Positions 1 through 6,805 of a DNA stretch of 12,800 bases are shown piece after piece. Under the pieces are notes generated by a model. That model was not told the DNA's origin, ran no database searches, and worked only from the letters and a program-made list of their open reading frames with translations. The DNA lies in assembly GCA_030040725.1 (NCBI GenBank), contig JASHTD010000147.1:1-12800 (forward strand). The letters run 5' to 3'. Numbering within the stretch: the stretch's first letter is position 1; each line of letters begins with the position of its first letter. The stretch comes from Candidatus Sulfotelmatobacter sp. (lineage in GTDB: Bacteria > Acidobacteriota > Terriglobia > Terriglobales > Acidobacteriaceae). The position numbers and the translations under genes were made by a program.

Positions 1-44
1 ATTTAACGAATTTGTATTTGACATGGGAACGCTGTTTTTTGACC

Positions 45-911
45 TCACGATCCGGCACTTTGCCAGTGGTCTCGTAGTTCATGGTTGAACTCGCGCCAGC
101 GTTCCTCAGGAAAGAAGATTCTGGCATCTTTGAATTCAACGCGCCGGCGTGTGCCGGGGATATTGTCCGCCAGCCAGTGTGACCATTTCACGTCGAAATA
201 CACGTCATTGGTCCCCCAGGCGATTAGTGTCGGGGCTTTCAGGGTCTTGAGTCGATCTTCAATAGCAAGTGTGTGCTGGTTGTCGAAGGCCGCCAGAAAG
301 CGTTGGAGATCCTGTGTTCGTTGCTGCGACTTAACGAACGGCCGAAGATATACTTCGATATCTTCATCGCTCAACCGTCCGGGATCCTCATAGGCAGGTC
401 CTAAAGCATTCGGTGAACGATAAACGCTCTTGTCGGAGAGCATCGCTTCGAGCGTCCGGCGCAATCCGCCATTGGCCGCCATCACGAGAAACGGCTGGAA
501 GGCCTCCGGTGGCCAGTTGTCGTGGGTGTCGCAGTTGGTAAGTGTGAGACTGCGGATGCGCTCCGGGTAGAAAGCGGCAAAGATCTGGCATATGCCTCCG
601 CCGCTATCATTGCCAACGAGATCGATCTTATCGATCTTTAGCGCATCAAGAAATTCCTTGATCATCCGGGCGTTGGCAGTCACGGATACGTCCTGATCCG
701 GAGCGATTTCGGTATCGCCATGGGCAAGCAGATCCAACGCGATACAGCGTCGAACATCCGCTAACTCCGCCAATTGATGACGCCAAAGGTGGCTGTTCAG
801 GAGCACGCCATGGACAAACAATGCTACCGGACCCTGACCGCGTTCCATGTAGCTGATGCGGCCTGATGTAGTCTTGAGCTGTTTGCGCTCTGCCGGCTGG
901 TTTCGTTCCAT
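45..911 (-). CDS. alpha/beta-fold hydrolase with Asp nucleophile
   Basis: Cytoplasmic alpha/beta hydrolase of 288 residues, the usual single-domain length, with no signal peptide. The oxyanion motif HG is at residues 34-35 (FVHGVLLN). The nucleophile elbow is V-G-N-D-S-G-G at 99-105, so the nucleophile is Asp102, as in haloalkane and fluoroacetate dehalogenases, not Ser. A second acid lies in WGTND (Asp236). The place where the family normally carries its catalytic His (A-G-H-F before ..EER) reads D-A-R-I-F-F-P-E-E-R, so Arg264 stands there instead. The ATG at 911 is preceded by an AGAGAGG-type ribosome site and lies 3 bases after the stop of the Cys-rich peptide gene, so the two are almost certainly co-transcribed. 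Substrate unknown; the fold is certain, but dehalogenase or epoxide hydrolase activity cannot be asserted with the His missing. Confidence 0.93.
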   Translation of the reverse strand: MERNQPAERKQLKTTSGRISYMERGQGPVALFVHGVLLNSHLWRHQLAELADVRRCIALDLLAHGDTEIAPDQDVSVTANARMIKEFLDALKIDKIDLVGNDSGGGICQIFAAFYPERIRSLTLTNCDTHDNWPPEAFQPFLVMAANGGLRRTLEAMLSDKSVYRSPNALGPAYEDPGRLSDEDIEVYLRPFVKSQQRTQDLQRFLAAFDNQHTLAIEDRLKTLKAPTLIAWGTNDVYFDVKWSHWLADNIPGTRRRVEFKDARIFFPEERWREFNHELRDHWQSAGS

Positions 912-914
912 GGT

Positions 915-1067
915 TTAACCTCTCTTCCCGGTTGTGGAAGCATTCGCTTCCTTCAATTTCTGTGCGCAATCCTCACAGCAAACCTCGACTGTCCTTCCGC
1001 CGATGTTGACCTGAACCGCGCCCGCGTCCAGCTTGCAGTCGCAGGCTGCGCAAGTTTTTTCCGCCAT
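915..1067 (-). CDS. 50-residue Cys-rich (TRASH/zinc-ribbon-like) protein
   Basis: Small acidic protein with five Cys in the main pattern: C6-x2-C9-x-C11 near the N-terminus and C30-C31-x2-C34 after a short strand-rich segment (VNIGGRTVEV). The paired CxxC and CCxxC knuckles resemble the zinc-binding TRASH/YHS-type and treble-clef mini-domains, so metal or thiol chemistry is likely; this is an inference from the pattern. The open frame extends to 1148, but I place the start at the ATG at 1067 because AGGAGA lies 6 bases upstream and the upstream stretch looks non-coding. The stop is 3 bases before the hydrolase start. It could be a small metal chaperone or an accessory to the hydrolase; no function is demonstrated. 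Confidence 0.8.
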   Translation of the reverse strand: MAEKTCAACDCKLDAGAVQVNIGGRTVEVCCEDCAQKLKEANASTTGKRG

Positions 1068-1081
1068 GATTTTTCTCCTGT

Positions 1082-1095
1082 CCCGAACTTTCGGG
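1082..1095. repeat. short palindrome upstream of Cys-rich peptide
   Basis: CCCGAA-CT-TTCGGG, two perfect 6-base arms around 2 bases. It ends 3 bases before the ribosome site (1074-1079) of the Cys-rich peptide gene, in its leader. It could be an RNA hairpin affecting translation or a small operator; chance is not excluded. Confidence 0.4.
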
Positions 1096-1162
1096 TGACA
1101 CAAGGAGACCATGCGCACGGGAATGAGCGCTGTCAGAATCTTTAGCAATTTGCTGAGGTGAG

Positions 1163-2053
1163 TTACTTATGCAGAGCAGAATGCTTGAACCCGGAAGGCG
1201 AATAGCCATAAAGCTGGCGGAAGGCAGCGCTGAAGTGGCTATGGCTGGAGAAGCCGAGATCGAGCGCCAGAGTCGTCAGATCGTCGTAGCGTGCAAGGAG
1301 ATGCAATGCGCGCGCCAGCCGGAGGCGCAACTGGTAGTGATAGAGAGGCAATCCTTCTACTTGCTGGAAAACCTGCGTGAGATAAACCGGAGAAACGCGC
1401 AATTCGCCGGCGATCTCAGCCAAAGTCCAGCGCCGCATGAGATCGCTCGACAGCACGAGCTTGGCTCGATCTACCAGTTTCTGGCGACCAACCGTAGAGC
1501 CCGGCGCATGCGCGCCGCGCGGCCCGAGAGTTCGTCGCACCAAAGTCAATGCCAGAACCTCAGCTTCCAGGGGTTCTGCAACGTTCTGGTGCAGGCTGTG
1601 GCGCAGGAGCGCCACGAGGGCTTGCGCACGGGCGTCGATGCGCAAACGCCGCCGACGGAATGCAGTTCCGGAACTTGGACGCAGAATGTCGGGCGGCGCC
1701 AACTCGTGCAGCTGGGATTCCTCGATAACCAGCGTCAGACTGCCATCGCCGCCGGCGACGGGATGGCTGACCCGATAGCCCTCATGGGCATTGAAAAAGA
1801 GTACCTGGTTGGCTTCCGCCACGGCCTGATCATGTCCAACATGGTGCACATACACACCGCGATAGGGAAATATAAGCTGGGTCGTAGTCGTGCATTCTTC
1901 GGGGCTCATTGAGCGGCAGCTGCCCTGACATTTCGTATCGCGGATTGTGACGGTCGGGGATCTGAGCAGTGAGTGCACCTTGAATTCCGGCACGCCACGA
2001 AGATTGCGTTCTTCAATCATGAGCTCGAGGGTTTGATGCCGGCACGCCTCCAT
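1163..2053 (-). CDS. AraC-family transcriptional regulator
   Basis: DNA-binding activator or repressor of the AraC/XylS family, 296 residues from the start chosen. The C-terminal ~100 residues hold both helix-turn-helix units: the first around WTLAEIAGELRVSPVYLTQVF and the second around LTTLALDLGFSSHSHFSAAF, ending in the typical YGYSPSGFK. The N-terminal half (FPYRGVYVHHVG ... FFNAHEGYRVSHP) resembles a cupin-like ligand-binding domain. It carries a thiol cluster, C42-x3-C46-x7-C54, at the head of that domain. The start is uncertain: ATGs at 2191, 2053 and 2020 are in frame and none has a strong ribosome site; the segment before 2053 does not look like conserved family sequence. It lies upstream of, and on the same strand as, the Cys-rich peptide and hydrolase, so it probably controls them. 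Effector unknown. Confidence 0.88.
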   Translation of the reverse strand: MEACRHQTLELMIEERNLRGVPEFKVHSLLRSPTVTIRDTKCQGSCRSMSPEECTTTTQLIFPYRGVYVHHVGHDQAVAEANQVLFFNAHEGYRVSHPVAGGDGSLTLVIEESQLHELAPPDILRPSSGTAFRRRRLRIDARAQALVALLRHSLHQNVAEPLEAEVLALTLVRRTLGPRGAHAPGSTVGRQKLVDRAKLVLSSDLMRRWTLAEIAGELRVSPVYLTQVFQQVEGLPLYHYQLRLRLARALHLLARYDDLTTLALDLGFSSHSHFSAAFRQLYGYSPSGFKHSALHK

Positions 2054-2232
2054 CGGGCTCTGCCAGTGGACGAAGTGCGCAGTCGAGGATTCCTGCCAGC
2101 GGCCGAGGGCTGATGGCGAGAATCCACATAGTGAAAACGCCGTTCGGGATGACGCCGTCGCCACAACTGGGCGTCCCCCGCGTGAATTCATCGCTTCTAG
2201 GAAAGTCGGATGATTGGCCTTAAGACCCCGGT

Positions 2233-2472
2233 TTACGGCACGATCGCAAAAATGGTTCCGTTCGTAGGCGTCTCATAGTCGGCGATGCCAGTGGTCGTGC
2301 CGTAAAGAACTCCGTTGCGGAGGATCACGCTGCCGTAGGGAGTTCCGCCATCGCTGCCGCCGCCGAAGGCGTGCAGCGTGGTTTCCGTCCACGAGCCGCC
2401 GTTCGCCGGTGGCGTCAACTCGAAGACGGTCCCGCATGCGGTTCCGGAGATGCCTTTGATATTTGTGCAGCT
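2233..2472 (-). pseudogene. GloVer protein 3' part, out of frame (rest of repeat 6, repeat 7)
   Basis: Continuation of the GloVer gene that starts at 3725. In this frame it reads SCTNIKGISGTACGTVFEL, then a full last repeat (WTETTLHAFGGGSDGGTPYG...LYGTTTG), and stops after FAIVP. Repeat spacing shows that this frame and the upstream one belonged to one protein of about 496 residues. The frames join at AGAG on the minus strand (CTCT at 2471-2474): removing one AG dinucleotide restores GGGRG-SCTN exactly. A +2 duplication (or a -1 loss nearby) is the simplest cause. There is no independent ribosome site, so this part is probably not translated unless the shift is a sequencing error or is bypassed. 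Confidence 0.85.
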
Positions 2473-3725
2473 CTACCGCGTCCGCCGCCATAGGGTGCGG
2501 TGCCGTAGAGATTGCCTCGCCCGTCGATGATCAGGCCCGATCGCCCCGGATAGGCGCCGTCTCTACCGCCAGTAAAGCTGTAGATCGCCGAAAACGTCCA
2601 TGCGCCTCCCCCGGAGGATGGGCTCAGGCTGAAGACTTCGCCGCAGCTCGGAAAGGCATATTCCGCCTGGTTGTCGCAGGCGCCGTTTCCGCCCAATTGC
2701 ACGGTTCCATAGAGATTCCCGGCTTTATCGAATACGATGCCCGGGCCGGGATAGGCTGCGCCGTCGCCGATGTTATTAAAGTTAGCCAGCAGGGTTTCGG
2801 TCCAGGCTGCACCTTTCACCGAGGGCGGCGTCAACTGGAAGACCGTGCCTCCGCACGATGGGTCGGAGCAACTGCCGCCGCTGTTGGTGGTGCCGTAAAG
2901 GTGGCCCTTGCCGTCCGGGACCAGAGTGCCCATCGGACCCTGTCCATCCTCAAAGCTTCCGCCATTTCCATTGAACGCATAGAGAATGGACTCGGTCCAG
3001 GCGCTGCCTCCGGCGGCAGGCGGGCTTAGCTCAAAGACCGATCCGCAACCGGCGCCATAGCCGTCACAGTATCCGCCTCCACCCAGAAAAGTGGTGCCAT
3101 AAAGATTTCCTTTGGCGTCGCGAATCAACCCACCCCACGGCTCTGCGCCATCGCTGACTCCCTGAAAAACGTGCAGGATCGATTCCGTCCAAGCGCCTCC
3201 CTGGGAAGATGGAGGTGACAGCTGGAACACCGTTCCGCACCCCGGATAGTAGCCCGAGATGCCGGTGCTGCAGTTCGTGCTGCCCCCGCCATAAAGCGTG
3301 GTGCCGTAGAGATTGCCCGCGGAGTCGACGGTCAGCGCTCCCATGGGAGAAGATCCGTCGCTGCCCCCTTGAAAGCTGTAAAGCACTTTCTCCGTCCAGG
3401 CGCCGCCGGCGGCGGGCGGAATGAGTTCGAAAACGGTGCCACAGGCCACAATCTCGTCAAATGCGATCTCGCAGCTGACAGACGTCCCGCCGGCAGGAGT
3501 GGTGCCGAAGAAGTGGCCGGACTTGTCCGCGACCAGATTCGAACTGGGATTGGCGCCATCGGGAGTGCCCTGGAAATTGTAGAGCACTTTCTCCCGGGCT
3601 TCGCCAGCGAAAGCGGCCGCGGCGAATATGCAGGACAGGGCGAAGGAGAAGAGGAAAAGGTAAAGCGGAGTTGAAAACGGATTTGCGAGACGCGTGGAAT
3701 TTTGTGTTGAGGCATGGTGCGTCAT
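2415..3725 (-). CDS. secreted GloVer tandem-repeat protein, frameshifted in repeat 6
   Basis: Exported repeat protein. The ATG at 3725 has AAAGGAG about 10 bases upstream and opens a signal peptide (LYLFLFSFALSCIFAAAAFA, likely cleaved after Ala40), so I prefer it to the open frame that runs back to 4205. The mature part is made of ~60-70 residue units: WTE-x-x-LYxFxGGxDGxxP, then GNLYGTTxxGG, then CGTVFxLxPP. These are GloVer repeats (named from Gloeobacter and Verrucomicrobium). Seven units are present if the downstream frame is joined; seven would fit a beta-propeller, which is inference. Repeats 1-6 each have a Cys pair just before the GTVF strand. As read, the frame goes off after GGGRG and ends at 2415 after a random tail, giving 436 residues. 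There is no C-terminal anchor. It is divergent from the M28 peptidase gene and shares its control region. Binding target unknown. Confidence 0.87.
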   Translation of the reverse strand: MTHHASTQNSTRLANPFSTPLYLFLFSFALSCIFAAAAFAGEAREKVLYNFQGTPDGANPSSNLVADKSGHFFGTTPAGGTSVSCEIAFDEIVACGTVFELIPPAAGGAWTEKVLYSFQGGSDGSSPMGALTVDSAGNLYGTTLYGGGSTNCSTGISGYYPGCGTVFQLSPPSSQGGAWTESILHVFQGVSDGAEPWGGLIRDAKGNLYGTTFLGGGGYCDGYGAGCGSVFELSPPAAGGSAWTESILYAFNGNGGSFEDGQGPMGTLVPDGKGHLYGTTNSGGSCSDPSCGGTVFQLTPPSVKGAAWTETLLANFNNIGDGAAYPGPGIVFDKAGNLYGTVQLGGNGACDNQAEYAFPSCGEVFSLSPSSGGGAWTFSAIYSFTGGRDGAYPGRSGLIIDGRGNLYGTAPYGGGRGRAAQISKASPEPHAGPSSS

Positions 3726-3853
3726 GGCGAGGTGCTCCTTTGAATTCGAATGCGGCGTGATACTGGACGAATGGCAGGGGTACACTCCCGCTGCACAGGG
3801 GAGGTGGAAGCATACTATGCAAGGCTGTGCAGATGCAAAACGAGTGGGGTAGC

Positions 3854-3884
3854 GGTAGTGTCCTAACACTGTTAGGACACTACC
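3854..3884. promoter_or_regulatory. perfect 31-bp palindrome, likely operator
   Basis: Arms GGTAGTGTCCTAACA and TGTTAGGACACTACC, 15 bases each with no mismatch, around a single central base at 3869. It lies between the divergently transcribed GloVer gene (start 3725) and M28 peptidase gene (start 3933), 9 bases upstream of the peptidase -35 box. Position and symmetry suit a dimeric regulator controlling one or both genes. It lacks a following T-run and sits between gene starts, so a terminator is unlikely. The regulator is not identifiable from the site. Confidence 0.7.
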
Positions 3885-3893
3885 TGGGTAGCG

Positions 3894-3922
3894 TTCAAAG
3901 CTGCGGCAGTGATTGCTATACT
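3894..3922 (+). promoter_or_regulatory. sigma70-like promoter of the M28 peptidase gene
   Basis: TTCAAA (-35, 3894-3899), 17-base spacer, TATACT (-10, 3917-3922; 5 of 6 to consensus). The predicted transcript start at about 3928-3930 is only a few bases before the ATG at 3933, implying a leaderless or nearly leaderless mRNA. That agrees with the poor ribosome site there. Confidence 0.6.
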
Positions 3923-3932
3923 CGCAGGCACG

Positions 3933-5495
3933 ATGCACAAAGCCGCCGAGCTTTCCCTCTTTCTCGTCCTCTTTTCTGCGTGTGCGCTGGCACAGCAGCA
4001 TCCGCGTGACAAAGAAATTCACGATGCGGATACGCTGGCGTGGTGGCACACCACGGAGGCGTTGTCGGGCGACGATATGGAAGGGCGCGATACCGGCTCG
4101 GCTGCGTACCAGCGTGCGGCGGAGTATGTGGCGGGACGCTTTCGCGCTGCCGGTTTGCAGCCGGCGGGCGATGGCGGGACATATTATCAGCCGGTTGCGA
4201 TGCATGAAGTGGCAGTTGCGGGGGATGGGACGAGCTTCACGGTGGTGCGAACAGGCGGCGCGAAGTTACCGCTGGAGTTTCTGCAGCAGATTACGATTTC
4301 ACCCGCGGCGAATATGCCCGTAGAAGCCGAGGCGCCACTTACGTTTCGGGGGTATTGCGGCAAGGAGGCGATGGAGGAGATCGCGGGGAAGATTGTGGTG
4401 TGCTTCGACTCACACGGCAAGGGAATGCCTACGCCGGCGGAACGCGCTGCAAGCGCCCGAGCAGGCGATGCGGTGGGCATTGTGGGGGTGGATGATCCCT
4501 ACTTCACGATGGAGCCGCCGCGCTGGCCGGTGGCGTATGCACGGACGGTGGCACTGGATAGTGTTGAGCGCAGCGCGGGCAAGCCATTGCTGGTGATGCG
4601 GTTAGGATCGGATGAATTGGCGGGGGTGATTGAGGGTTCGGGGAAGGATGCGGCGGCGATTCTGGCGGCAGGGGGCCGCAGAGAGGTGCTCGCATCGTTT
4701 GAGATTCCGGCGAAGATGCGCGTGCGGGTGCATGTAACACAGCGAGCGTACAGCTCAGCGAATGTGCTGGCGATGCTCCCGGGCAGCGATGCGCAGTTAA
4801 AGGATCAGTTTGTCGTGATTGCGGCGCACCTGGATGGGTATGGGTATGGAACGCCGGTGGCGGGCGACAATTTATATAACGGCACGCTGGACGATGCGGC
4901 GTATGTGGCGTTGCTGATTCAGTTTGCGGAGGACCTGAAGCGGGATCACAAGACGCTGAAGCGGTCAGTGCTGTTCTGCGCGTTTACGGGCGAGGAAAAG
5001 GGACTACTGGGGTCGAATTATTTTGTGGATCATCCGACTGTACCGGCAGCGAAGCTGGTGGCGGATATCAACCTGGACCAGTTGCGGCCGCTGTTTCCGC
5101 TGAAGCTGCTGACGGCGCTGGCGATCGACGACACAACGCTGGGAGATATGGCGCGGGCGGTGGGCAGCGGCATGGGCATCACGCTGCGAGCGGATCAGGA
5201 ACCGGAGCGCGCGCTGCTGCGGCGGGCGGACCATTATCCGTTTCTGCGGATTGGGGTGCCGGCGATTGGTTTTATCTTTGGCTACGATCCCGGAACCGAT
5301 GCGGAGCGGCGGTATCGCGAGTGGTACAAGGTGCGGTATCACCGGCCGCAGGACGATCTGACGCAGCCGGTGGATTTTGATGCGGCGGCGAAGTTCGACC
5401 AGTTTTTTTACAAACTGACGGAGACGGTGGCGGATTCGCCCGAGCGGCTGGCGTTCAAGCCAGGGAGCAGCTTTGCGCCGAAAGCGCAGCCATGA
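3933..5495 (+). CDS. secreted M28-family zinc metallopeptidase with PA domain
   Basis: Exported aminopeptidase-like enzyme of 520 residues. Signal peptide at 1-20 (LSLFLVLFSACALA, cut before QQ). An N-terminal segment (EALSGDDMEGRDTGSAAYQRA) is typical of M28 enzymes. A protease-associated (PA) insert spans about 125-255 (APLTFRGYCG, AGKIVVCFD, AVGIVGVDDP). The catalytic domain shows all expected zinc ligands: His299 and Asp301 (AAHLDG), bridging Asp320 (GTLDDA, where the family often has DN), catalytic Glu353 and ligand Glu354 (FTGEEKG), Asp382 (NLD) and His434 (ADHYPF). It should hydrolyse N-terminal residues of peptides outside the cytoplasm. An in-frame GTG at 3909 is also possible, but it lies upstream of the -10 box and spoils the signal peptide. 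It is probably controlled through the adjacent palindrome. Exact peptide specificity is unknown. Confidence 0.95.
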   Translation: MHKAAELSLFLVLFSACALAQQHPRDKEIHDADTLAWWHTTEALSGDDMEGRDTGSAAYQRAAEYVAGRFRAAGLQPAGDGGTYYQPVAMHEVAVAGDGTSFTVVRTGGAKLPLEFLQQITISPAANMPVEAEAPLTFRGYCGKEAMEEIAGKIVVCFDSHGKGMPTPAERAASARAGDAVGIVGVDDPYFTMEPPRWPVAYARTVALDSVERSAGKPLLVMRLGSDELAGVIEGSGKDAAAILAAGGRREVLASFEIPAKMRVRVHVTQRAYSSANVLAMLPGSDAQLKDQFVVIAAHLDGYGYGTPVAGDNLYNGTLDDAAYVALLIQFAEDLKRDHKTLKRSVLFCAFTGEEKGLLGSNYFVDHPTVPAAKLVADINLDQLRPLFPLKLLTALAIDDTTLGDMARAVGSGMGITLRADQEPERALLRRADHYPFLRIGVPAIGFIFGYDPGTDAERRYREWYKVRYHRPQDDLTQPVDFDAAAKFDQFFYKLTETVADSPERLAFKPGSSFAPKAQP

Positions 5496-5580
5496 TACTC
5501 CGGCCGGGGTTCGTACGCTGTGAGAGCGCAGCTAAAACTATCGTGTTATTGGCGTTACGGGTACTGGTTACCAACGTTTA

Positions 5581-5609
5581 TTGCCCCGGTGTAGGACCGA
5601 CCATATAAT
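5581..5609 (+). promoter_or_regulatory. sigma70-like promoter of the diguanylate cyclase gene
   Basis: TTGCCC (-35, 5581-5586), exactly 17 bases, then TATAAT (-10, 5604-5609, perfect consensus). The predicted start near 5616 leaves a leader of about 77 bases before the ATG at 5693. The rest of the 197-base gap after the peptidase shows no gene or clear terminator. Confidence 0.65.
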
Positions 5610-5692
5610 TTTTCAGAGCTATTTTCAGCAACATCGCTTTTCGTAACGTCACTTCCGTCCAGCAAGCCATTCGTGGGGTCAGGGAAGAGAGC

Positions 5693-6745
5693 ATGTTTGA
5701 GGCTACCGGCACTCAATTGACGCGCCCAAGCCAGGAATTAACCATCTTTCACGATGTGGCGAAAGCGCTCACGTCGTCGCTGGACCTCGACTCCATTCTG
5801 CAGACCATCATGGAAAAGATGGCGGAATATTTCCGCCCGGATACGTGGTCTCTGCTGATGGTGGATGAGCAGCGCGACGAACTGTACTTCGCCATTGCGG
5901 TGGGCGACGCTGCGGAAGCCCTGAAGAATGTGCGGCTGAAAGTGGGCGAGGGAATTGCCGGGTGGGTTGCGAAGCACGGGGAACAGGTGATTTCCGATAA
6001 CGTGCAGGGCGATCCGCGATTCGCCAAGCACGTGGATGACATTACGCAGTGGCAGACAAAGTCGGTAATCTGCATTCCGCTGCGCTCGAGATTGCGCGTG
6101 CTGGGCGTGATCCAGCTGGTGAACGTGGATATGGCGCAGTTCAACGAGCCGGAACTTTTCTTCCTGCAATCGGTTTGCGATTACGCCGCAATTGCGATCG
6201 AGAATGCGAAGTGGGTCGAGAAGATTCAAGAGTTAACCATCACCGACGATTGCACGGGGCTCTACAACGCACGGCACTTGTACAAGACGCTGGACACGGA
6301 GGTTTACCGCTCGTCGCGGTTCGGGTATGAGTTCAGCGTGCTGTTCATCGATTTGGATCATTTCAAAGCCGTGAACGATACTTACGGGCATCTGATCGGG
6401 AGCAAGCTGCTGGCGGAGATCGGATATCTGGTGAAGGCGCAACTACGGTTGATCGACTTCGCTTTTCGCTATGGTGGAGATGAGTTTGTAGTATTGCTGC
6501 CGCAGACCGGAAAAGATCAGGCGCTGGTGGTGGCGAAGCGCTTACGCGACGGCTTGCGGGCCAGCAAGTTCTGCCACGATGAGGGATTGAATCTGAATGT
6601 CAGGGCTTCGATCGGGCTGGCGACTTATCCGCACGATGCGCGCGACGCGCACGACATTATTCGGCAGGCCGACGAGATGATGTATCTGGTGAAGAACACG
6701 ACGCGTGACAACATCGGAATTGCGCAACGCGGAGTGATGAAATAG
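5693..6745 (+). CDS. GAF-GGDEF diguanylate cyclase
   Basis: Soluble enzyme of 350 residues that makes cyclic di-GMP from two GTP. A GAF sensor domain covers about 20-172 (ALTSSLDLDSILQTIMEK ... VGEGIAGWVAKHG ... ICIPLRSRLRVLGVIQLVN). A short linker helix (NAKWVEKIQELTITDDCTGL) leads to the GGDEF domain, about 184-346. The active site is intact: RYGGDEF with GGDEF at 261-265, plus FIDLDHFKAVNDTYGH. The inhibitory I-site is also intact: R252-x2-D255 lies five residues before GGDEF, so product inhibition is expected. There is no signal peptide or membrane segment, so it acts in the cytoplasm and its GAF domain senses an unknown small ligand or state. The ATG has AGGGAAGAG just upstream. It ends convergently with the second GloVer gene, 60 bases away. 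Confidence 0.96.
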   Translation: MFEATGTQLTRPSQELTIFHDVAKALTSSLDLDSILQTIMEKMAEYFRPDTWSLLMVDEQRDELYFAIAVGDAAEALKNVRLKVGEGIAGWVAKHGEQVISDNVQGDPRFAKHVDDITQWQTKSVICIPLRSRLRVLGVIQLVNVDMAQFNEPELFFLQSVCDYAAIAIENAKWVEKIQELTITDDCTGLYNARHLYKTLDTEVYRSSRFGYEFSVLFIDLDHFKAVNDTYGHLIGSKLLAEIGYLVKAQLRLIDFAFRYGGDEFVVLLPQTGKDQALVVAKRLRDGLRASKFCHDEGLNLNVRASIGLATYPHDARDAHDIIRQADEMMYLVKNTTRDNIGIAQRGVMK

Positions 6746-6805
6746 CGCCGATTGTCTCCGCGGATCCGAAATCTACGCGCTGGTTTTCTGCGGCGGTGGC
6801 GTTTT

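Noticed and set aside
1144..1154. AGCAA-T-TTGCT palindrome after the AraC stop
   Set aside because: Only 5-base arms with no T-run; too short to call a terminator or operator.
1169..1912. Long plus-strand open frame of 247 codons
   Set aside because: It is antisense to the AraC gene, has no ribosome site and no recognisable domain; the minus-strand frame has both helix-turn-helix units.
2463..3029. Plus-strand open frame of 188 codons
   Set aside because: Antisense to the GloVer repeats; its repetitive look comes from the repeats on the other strand.
3812..3840. Minus-strand promoter for the GloVer gene (TTTTGC-N17-TAGTAT)
   Set aside because: The -35 box is poor, and the -10 lies in the small palindrome GCATACTATGC (3810-3820); not strong enough to list.
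3726..4205. N-terminal extension of the first GloVer frame
   Set aside because: It runs through the palindrome and into the peptidase gene; the ATG at 3725 has a good ribosome site and signal peptide.
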